64,000 bases of DNA from Phycisphaeraceae bacterium (lineage in GTDB: Bacteria; Planctomycetota; Phycisphaerae; Phycisphaerales; UBA1924): contig JAHBXD010000002.1 of assembly GCA_019636695.1 (NCBI GenBank), positions 62,001 to 126,000 on the forward strand, written 5' to 3'. Below the pieces are notes generated by a model that was given only the letters and a program-made list of their open reading frames with translations, made no database searches and was not told the DNA's origin. Below, piece after piece: positions 57,917 to 64,000 of this stretch (positions are counted from its first letter, which is position 1; each line of letters starts with the position of its first letter). A program made the position numbers and the translations under genes.

Positions 57917-60900
57917 GCATCGGACAATCCCGACCTGCGCAGCGTCGCGATCAGTTCCGCGAGCGACATTCCTCCTGGACGGCGTGCAGACGAGCCTCTT
58001 TCATCCAGCGGCACGCCATCACGAGCAAGTTGCTGCTCATCATGGGTCATTTCTCCCCACAGCAACACTCGACGAACCAGATTCGATCGCTCAGGCTCGG
58101 TCACCGTGAGCAGCCGCTCGACGACACGGCTTCCGAACGTTGTGCTCCAGTCTGAAGCGCGACCGACAACCTCGACCGGCCCGGAAGCAAAGTGCACACG
58201 AACCATGTATCTCCTTGCCGGATCAACCCCGAAATGCGCGACCAGCGGACGGCTGCCGCCGAACCCCGATGCACCGCCGAGATCCGCCCTCGCAAGCAGG
58301 GCAGTTCCGGCTTCATCCAGCAACTCCACACGCACCCCGACTGCGGCAAGATTGGTCTTCCCGGGGCCGCCTTGCCCGACCGCACGCACCGAGAGCGAGC
58401 GATCGGCCAGCCAGTGCTGCTGATTCCGAAGCAGCTTCGGAGGATGATTTTCATAACTGATGGCGATATCGAGCAGTCCGTCGCCGTCAAAATCGATCGC
58501 CGCACAATCGAGCGCACGCACCTCGCCATCTTCCACGCCCGCCTCCACCAAGGTGAATACCCCCCCGTGGTTGAGAAAGAGCGCATGTCTCTGTTCGCCG
58601 ACAATGAAGAGGTCGAGCCACCCGTTGTTATCAAAATCACCCCAACACGCGCTGATCTGCACGAAATCGAGCGTGATTCCGACTTTGCCCGCAACATCCG
58701 TGAATGTTCCGCCGTTGTTGCGCCATAACCATCCCGGGTGCGACGACGATTGACTCGGCACAAACAGATCAGGTAGGCCGTCACCGTCAAAGTCTCCCCA
58801 CGCCGAGCCGAACGGCGCGTTCGGCGATGTCTTGACACTGATCCCGCTCTGGGTTTCAATCGCAAAGGTGCCATCCGGCTGTGACAGCAGCAAGACCCCC
58901 CCCGCGTGGTGATAGAAGAAATCCGGGACGCCGTCGTTATTTACATCGACGCTTGAGCAATAGTCGCCGTTGCCCGAGGCCGCACGAACACCGAGGCCCA
59001 GCGTCGGCGGCTCCTCCACGAGAAGCTCCCAGGAAGGATCGCCCGGATGCAACCCTGCAAAATTGCCCTTCGTGCTGAACATCACCAAGTCGCACCACCC
59101 GTTGCGGCTGATGTCGGCCGCGACGGTCGCATAATTACTCGACGGCGCGGAGAACCCCCGATGGCCGACATCCGTGAAATCGATACGCCCCGTCGTTGAA
59201 GAAACCCCGTCGTTTCGGAAGAGTCGTTCGTCGTTCCACCCGCCCACACACATGGCCCAAATATCCAGATCGCCGTCATGGTCATAATCCAGCACGGCAA
59301 CCTGACGACGAACGTCGCCGAACTCCCACGAGTTGAACCCCTTGTCGCCCATGTTGTGATACAACCGCGCCTTCGGACCGGTCAAGAGCGCATCGGGCCT
59401 GCCGTCCCCGTCAAAGTCGGCCCAGTGCCACCCCGCGCCGCTCTGGGCTTTGTCCGTCGTGGCATGATCGACCATGCCCACGAACGGGGCCACGTCGCGA
59501 AACATCGGGTCGTAGGCCGCGGCAAGATCGGCCGTGACGATGCGCACGTTATCGATCGCCCAGCTTGCCGTGGTCCGCGCATCGGCGTTGATGCCGGTGA
59601 ACGTCAGCCGTGCCAATGGACCCGATGCCTTGAAATCGACGCGAACTCTCCGATAGACCCAATCGGCTCCCTTGCCCCATCCGAAACTTGTCCCCCAGGA
59701 TGTCGGCGCGAACGGCATTGACGAATCCGCGAACGACTCGGTCGAAACCACCGCCTCGAATATCGTGGTTCCACCCAGGCTCACACGAATGAGATCCGGC
59801 GATGGCTCCCGGGCGGAGCCTTGCCAACGCCCGAAGAGGAAGAGATCAAAAAAGAGCACATAGTCTTCTTCCGGAGTGACCTGCACACCGATCGACTGGG
59901 CATCCAACTCAGACCCCTGGCGACCGAAAAACCCTGAGAACCGCCCGAGCCGCCCCTGCGTCGCCGTGGTCGAATTCGACCAGAGCGCTGAGCCGCCGTC
60001 TTCAAAATCATCAAAGAAGGGCACTTCAGCCAGCACTTCACCCAAGCCGTATTCATAACAACCGATATCAAATCCATTGCCGATCGGCCTGGGCTTGCCG
60101 TCAAGATCAAGCGGTGCATACATCGCTGCGCTGGTCCCGGCATCGATCGCGGGCGAGCCGGCGGCTAGCCGCTCATCTTCATCAAAGCCCGGGGATTTCT
60201 GAATGTTGCTCGCATGAGCCGCCACACCGCTGTAATCTCCGCCTCGGTTCTGAAAATACACGTTGTGGCGATGATCAACTGTTCCGCCCGATCGCATCAC
60301 GCCCACATTCGTACTGTGCGTGATGATCGTGTTGATCACCTCCGCCTGACCCGCGGAGACAAATACACCGTGACGCCGACTCAGTCGTATGGTGCAGTTC
60401 CAGATGCGCAAATCCGCGGATGACCCGATCGATGTCACGCCGTCCGAACGGTTGTTCTTGAACAATGAACTGCTGATGATCGTCAGCCCGCTCTCTACCT
60501 GCACGCCCTGGGCCGAATTATTCTCAAAGACGCAGCGATCAATCCGAACCTCGTATCCCTTCGTGACCTTTACCAGCACGCCGGCCTTGCCGCTCTGACG
60601 CACCGAGCATCCCGACATGGTCAGTGTCGACTTCGATTCGACCAAGACCCCGTAGCCCGATGCACGCTCAATTGTCACATCACTCAGTACGACATCCGCT
60701 TCGTCGATCTTGATCGCATCGCTCGTCGGGCGAACCAGTGAGCAACCGGCAAGGCGAATTCCCGACCCCTTTTTAATCTGCACGCTGTCTCCGCCGCCGT
60801 CGAGCACAAATCCGCGGATCTCGATGTGGCTTCGCTCATCGAGCTTGACAGTCACACCGCTAATTGCCTTAACCACCACCGAGCCTGCGTCACCGGTCAT

Positions 60901-61170
60901 CACTCCAGTCGTGTCTGCGGCAAACACAATCGCCGCTCCCGATGCCCCCGATCTCGCGGGCGAGATCGGACCGTTGTGATTCCCGGCGCCGACGTAGACC
61001 GTGTCTCCGGCGCGTGCAACCGATCCGGCTTTGCTCAAGGTCCGAAACGCCGTCGCCGCGGAGCGACCGTCATTCGAGTCGTTTCCCGAAGTCCGTACGT
61101 AATAGATGTCGCCCCACGCAGAGGTTGAGCAAACCAGCACCGCGAGCGCCCATGCGAGCAATCTGAACAT
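57835..61170 (-). CDS. Secreted beta-helix / FG-GAP / ASPIC-UnbV protein
   Basis: A 1111-residue exported protein. Signal peptide about 1-20 (SAWGD). Residues about 22-375 are a right-handed parallel beta-helix with the opening YYVRTSGNDSNDG and repeated short strands (SGCSVRQSGKAGVLV, FENNSAQGVQVESG). Residues about 385-550 form a jelly-roll-like domain. From about 570 to 915 are FG-GAP/VCBS propeller repeats (DFDGDGRPDALLTG, DYDHDGDLDIWAM, DFDGDGLPDLFVPS), with Ca-binding Asp loops, then an ASPIC/UnbV domain (about 925-1035). The tail is Ser/Arg/Gly-rich. Probably a cell-surface adhesive or polysaccharide-binding protein. Confidence 0.9.
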   Translation of the reverse strand: MFRLLAWALAVLVCSTSAWGDIYYVRTSGNDSNDGRSAATAFRTLSKAGSVARAGDTVYVGAGNHNGPISPARSGASGAAIVFAADTTGVMTGDAGSVVVKAISGVTVKLDERSHIEIRGFVLDGGGDSVQIKKGSGIRLAGCSLVRPTSDAIKIDEADVVLSDVTIERASGYGVLVESKSTLTMSGCSVRQSGKAGVLVKVTKGYEVRIDRCVFENNSAQGVQVESGLTIISSSLFKNNRSDGVTSIGSSADLRIWNCTIRLSRRHGVFVSAGQAEVINTIITHSTNVGVMRSGGTVDHRHNVYFQNRGGDYSGVAAHASNIQKSPGFDEDERLAAGSPAIDAGTSAAMYAPLDLDGKPRPIGNGFDIGCYEYGLGEVLAEVPFFDDFEDGGSALWSNSTTATQGRLGRFSGFFGRQGSELDAQSIGVQVTPEEDYVLFFDLFLFGRWQGSAREPSPDLIRVSLGGTTIFEAVVSTESFADSSMPFAPTSWGTSFGWGKGADWVYRRVRVDFKASGPLARLTFTGINADARTTASWAIDNVRIVTADLAAAYDPMFRDVAPFVGMVDHATTDKAQSGAGWHWADFDGDGRPDALLTGPKARLYHNMGDKGFNSWEFGDVRRQVAVLDYDHDGDLDIWAMCVGGWNDERLFRNDGVSSTTGRIDFTDVGHRGFSAPSSNYATVAADISRNGWCDLVMFSTKGNFAGLHPGDPSWELLVEEPPTLGLGVRAASGNGDYCSSVDVNNDGVPDFFYHHAGGVLLLSQPDGTFAIETQSGISVKTSPNAPFGSAWGDFDGDGLPDLFVPSQSSSHPGWLWRNNGGTFTDVAGKVGITLDFVQISACWGDFDNNGWLDLFIVGEQRHALFLNHGGVFTLVEAGVEDGEVRALDCAAIDFDGDGLLDIAISYENHPPKLLRNQQHWLADRSLSVRAVGQGGPGKTNLAAVGVRVELLDEAGTALLARADLGGASGFGGSRPLVAHFGVDPARRYMVRVHFASGPVEVVGRASDWSTTFGSRVVERLLTVTEPERSNLVRRVLLWGEMTHDEQQLARDGVPLDERGSSARRPGGMSLAELIATLRRSGLSDAQIRELLGGDPSRPLGGYSGAFDDDRD

Positions 61171-61300
61171 GTTCGGGCCTCCAGCCGCGGCCAGAGCCGC
61201 GCTGAAAACCCGGATCGGACGTTCGTCCCCCCTTCGACACCCCTATGGATCACCTCGCCCCCGACAAATCGTTCTCGGACGCGAAAAACCGGGATTCCCC

Positions 61301-63208
61301 CTAGTCGGGAGACTGGGCTTGCAAACTATCCAGTATGGCCAGTTCCTGCAGGCGAATGCTCGCTCGATCAAGCGCTTCCTTGGCACGTTGGAATGTGTCG
61401 GGATCCACGGCGCGCCAGTCGGCCTCGGCGGCAGCAACCATCGCGCTGACCGCCGCCACGTGCGATTCAAGGTGCTCGCGTGCGGGCGCGTCAAGTCGAA
61501 CACCAAATCGGCCCAAGCGGTCCTGAATCCACTTCAGATCGAGCCGAGCCGAGGCTACCAGGTCGATCACCCGGTGCTGTGTCATGTCTTCGCGGGCGTG
61601 CACAAGGCTATCGCGTTCGATCCGATCGACCTCGTCCTTGGTCAACCCGTGGTTGGGCACAACCTGAATTGACGCCCTGCGGCCGCTCCGCCGCTCGATG
61701 GCCGAGACACGTAGAACACCATTGGCGTCAATGAGAAAACTCACTTCGACCTGCGGAATCCCGGCCGGCATTGGCGGAATGGCAAGCAGGAACATGCCCA
61801 GGCTTCGACAGTCGGCGACCATTTCTCGCTCACCCTGCACCACGTGCAGTTTGATCGCCGTCTGACCATCCACACTCGTGGAAAACATCTCCGTCGCCTT
61901 CGCGGGCACGGTGCTGTTCCGCATGATCAACTTGGCCACCGCTCCACCGACGGTTTCGATCCCGAGTGAGAGCGGGATGACATCGAGCAGCAGGGCCTCG
62001 CCGGTCTTCCGAGCAAGCAGATCACCCTGCACCGCAGCACCGAGTGCGACAACCTGATCCGGATCGACCCCTGTGTACGGTTCGATCCTGAAAAAAGCAC
62101 CCACTCGCGATCGCACGAGTGGAACACGCGTGGCCCCGCCGACCATGATGACGGCATCGAGAGCTTTCCCGCCGGTTTTCGCTGCTGCGTCGGCCACGGC
62201 CCGCCGGCAGGCGCTGAGCGTTCTCTCGACAAGCGGCAAGACAAGCGCCTCGAAGCGCTCGCGGGTCATGCGAAACTGCACCGGCCGGCCGTCGGATCCG
62301 GGAACTTCCACTTCGGCCTCAGGCTCATCACTCAATCGATGCTTCAACTCCCGGGCGACCTGCATCAGCCGCATACGAGCATCATTGGATGGTGTTCCGC
62401 TGCTCTCGTCTCCATAAACATCGGCAAAGAGCGCCTCGGCGAGCACACGGTCGAAATCGTCACCTCCAAGGTGCGTATCTCCAGCCGTAGCAAGCACTTG
62501 GAAGAATGCTGTTTCGCCTGGTGCTGCCGGTGGAGAGACCTTGAGGATCGAAATATCAAACGTCCCGCCCCCGAGGTCATAGACCGCAATCACCCGCTCA
62601 CGGGAGTCGGCGGTCGTATGGCCGGAACCGAGGCCATAGGCCAAGGCGGCGGCGGTCGGTTCATTGACGATCCGCACCACATCGAGACCGGCAAAACGGC
62701 CCGCCTCCCGGGTGGCCTGCCGCTGGGCGTCATCGAAATACGCAGGTACGGTAATCACAGCCTTTTGGATAGGTCGGCCAAGAGCCGCCTCGGCCTGCCG
62801 CTTGAGATGGGACAGGATTGCCGCGGAGACTTCCTGAGGGGATATCACGCGATCGGGGAACCCCGTTCCCGTTGGCACGGCGACCCGGGCGGTCGCGTGG
62901 TCGCCTTCGACCACCCGGTAACCCAAGTAGGCCAGGTCGCCCTCGACATCGGATCGCGACCGCCCCATCAAACGTTTGACGCTGGCGATTGTCGAACGCG
63001 TCATCCCTTGCGACTTGGCCAAGGCATCCCAACCGACAATGGGGTGAACCCCCCCATGCCCATCGGGAAGGTAAAGCACAACGCTCGGACAGAGCGGTCT
63101 TCCAGACGAGTCCGGCAGAACCCGGGGGCCTGAGGCATCCGCGAAAGCGATCAGACTATGGGTCGTTCCAAGGTCGATGCCGACAATGCACTCCGGTTCC
63201 ACGGCCAT
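61301..63208 (-). CDS. Hsp70-family chaperone, HscA-like
   Basis: A 635-residue Hsp70. The ATPase domain has [61 protein letters not shown] and [11 protein letters not shown]. The substrate domain lacks the long DnaK lid sequence, and [17 protein letters not shown] with a short C-terminal helical lid resembles HscA, the Fe-S-cluster assembly chaperone (616 residues). No HscB, Isc or Suf gene is near, so an Fe-S role is not proven; it could also be one of the many planctomycete Hsp70 paralogues. TATCGT five bases before ATG suggests a leaderless transcript. Confidence 0.9.
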   Translation of the reverse strand: MAVEPECIVGIDLGTTHSLIAFADASGPRVLPDSSGRPLCPSVVLYLPDGHGGVHPIVGWDALAKSQGMTRSTIASVKRLMGRSRSDVEGDLAYLGYRVVEGDHATARVAVPTGTGFPDRVISPQEVSAAILSHLKRQAEAALGRPIQKAVITVPAYFDDAQRQATREAGRFAGLDVVRIVNEPTAAALAYGLGSGHTTADSRERVIAVYDLGGGTFDISILKVSPPAAPGETAFFQVLATAGDTHLGGDDFDRVLAEALFADVYGDESSGTPSNDARMRLMQVARELKHRLSDEPEAEVEVPGSDGRPVQFRMTRERFEALVLPLVERTLSACRRAVADAAAKTGGKALDAVIMVGGATRVPLVRSRVGAFFRIEPYTGVDPDQVVALGAAVQGDLLARKTGEALLLDVIPLSLGIETVGGAVAKLIMRNSTVPAKATEMFSTSVDGQTAIKLHVVQGEREMVADCRSLGMFLLAIPPMPAGIPQVEVSFLIDANGVLRVSAIERRSGRRASIQVVPNHGLTKDEVDRIERDSLVHAREDMTQHRVIDLVASARLDLKWIQDRLGRFGVRLDAPAREHLESHVAAVSAMVAAAEADWRAVDPDTFQRAKEALDRASIRLQELAILDSLQAQSPD

Positions 63209-63213
63209 GGATC

Positions 63214-63219
63214 ACGATA
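63214..63219 (-). promoter_or_regulatory. Candidate -10 element before the Hsp70 gene (TATCGT)
   Basis: TATCGT on the minus strand is five bases upstream of ATG 63208 and there is no ribosome-binding site between. The remaining part of the 238-base divergent gap to 63446 holds a GGGATCC direct repeat near 63394-63407 and a GGAG site for the next gene. Confidence 0.35.
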
Positions 63220-63446
63220 GGGCTGGTTTCCTGTGGATAGGCCCCGGGGAGGCCTGACTCGCCCGACGAGAGTTCTTGGACCCTGCCCGGCGAAACCTGC
63301 CCGTTCAGCCCGCACGACCCGAACCCGCACGTCGAAGATCGCGAATCTCTCTTTGGGGAACGAGGATCCTCCGCTAGCATTCCTAGGTACGGGGATCCGG
63401 GATCCGGAGGGGTTTGAATCGACAATCGCGAGATCGGAGAGTCTCA

Positions 63447-64000
63447 ATGAATGCGAGAAGCATGAAGCGCGCGGTGTGCCGTTTCGCCGTCGCCGTGGCG
63501 GCAGCCGCTACGACGGTGTCGTGGGCCAACCCGAAGATGCCTTCCCCAATCAAGGACGCCGGTGATTACGGCAACGGCGTCGGTCGCGTCGTGACGTTGG
63601 CGCCAAGTGACTATCACGCGATCAAAGGGCTTGACCGTGTGCAGTTCGAGGGTTTCCCTCTCGACGCGGGCCTGAACGTGGACCTCGACCTTCGGGCGCT
63701 GGAGGTCTTTGCGCCCGATGCCACACTTGTAGTCATGACCGAGCAAGGCGAAATGCCCGTGCCTCGCCCGGACGTCGTGATTTTCGGTGGCACTGTGGAG
63801 GGTGATCCGGATTCGAAGGTGATGCTGTCCTTGTCACCCTACGGGCTGAACGGCTTTATCGTCGCCCACGACGAAACCTGGGTGCTCAGCTCCGGGCCGG
63901 TCGGATTCGGCGGACCTGCCGTGATCTACAGCCTGACCAACCTTCCTGAGGGCGTCATCAACTGGGCCCAGTGGCAATGCGGAACGACCGATGACCACGC
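63447..64000 (+). CDS. N-terminal part of a large secreted protein, M12B-propeptide-like
   Basis: The last gene runs off the window after 184 residues. ATG 63447 has GGAGAG about eight bases upstream. A signal peptide (about 1-28, FAVAVAAAATTVSWA) is followed by a beta-rich region with VQFEGFPLDAGLNVDLDLR, FGGTVEGDPDSKVMLSLSP, GLNGFIVAHDETWVLSSGP and a final NWAQWQCG. In Phycisphaerae this order stands before reprolysin-like (M12B) zinc protease domains as a propeptide-like part. The protease domain is not visible here, so the assignment is tentative. Confidence 0.7.
   Translation, partial: MNARSMKRAVCRFAVAVAAAATTVSWANPKMPSPIKDAGDYGNGVGRVVTLAPSDYHAIKGLDRVQFEGFPLDAGLNVDLDLRALEVFAPDATLVVMTEQGEMPVPRPDVVIFGGTVEGDPDSKVMLSLSPYGLNGFIVAHDETWVLSSGPVGFGGPAVIYSLTNLPEGVINWAQWQCGTTDDH

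Overview
The window reads as a chromosomal segment of a high-GC planctomycete, most likely class Phycisphaerae. Four observations point there: a secreted protein ending in a two-repeat dockerin-like tail that starts and ends with Cys; a pseudopilin-type secreted protein with the FTLIELL signature; a very Gram-negative gene set (lpxI, lipoproteins, long secreted beta-rich proteins); and many small lineage-typical hypotheticals. The taxonomic call is inference. No tRNA, rRNA, CRISPR array, insertion sequence or phage gene was recognised.

Layout. 1-600: tail of a possible ArsC-like phosphatase and a DoxX-like membrane protein. 877-5542 (minus): tight operon PIN-TRAM protein, HhH-GPD glycosylase, feoA, feoB, with a divergent TPR/Fe-trafficking fusion (5758). 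6409-12056 (minus): a membrane protein, a secreted 851-aa helical-repeat protein, a small membrane protein, a lipoprotein and two small conserved proteins, divergent from lpxI. 13245-16055: an apparent full-length animal-type transglutaminase with signal peptide and dockerin-like tail. 16097-21397: MBL-rhodanese protein, a hypothetical, a LON-domain protein, a pseudopilin with a striking double operator, a DUF2007-like protein and a GbsR/MarR regulator. 21554-28448: UbiA/MqnP-type prenyltransferase, QueD/PTPS, polyphosphate kinase, a membrane protein, PheA and two FKBP isomerases. 28522-34947: acetyl-CoA synthetase, PhnP-like hydrolase, P1B-type ATPase and GpsA. 35168-41159: HAF-repeat protein, secreted hypothetical, ribosome recycling factor, class-I glutamine-amidotransferase-like hydrolase and a secreted EEP nuclease-like protein. 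41260-44689: ctaB, an ABC ATPase and permease, and SCO1, a heme-copper oxidase assembly module. 44699-45918: pgsA-pgpA. 46036-53050: nuoJKLMN, only the membrane arm of complex I. 53103-56827: an M14 carboxypeptidase coupled to a paralogue lacking zinc ligands. 56954 onward: diacylglycerol-kinase-like protein, a beta-helix/FG-GAP/ASPIC secreted protein, an HscA-like Hsp70, and the start of a large secreted protein.

Regulatory texture. Several genes lack a Shine-Dalgarno sequence and instead have a TANNNT element 5-7 bases before the start codon, suggesting leaderless transcripts; others have clear GGAG sites. Mononucleotide C/G runs of 8-11 bases recur, including one inside a putative promoter spacer and one just after a lipobox codon. 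The most interesting items are the transglutaminase, the tandem TGTAGC-N4-GCTACA operator, the active/inactive M14 pair, and the TPR-YggX-like fusion beside feoAB.
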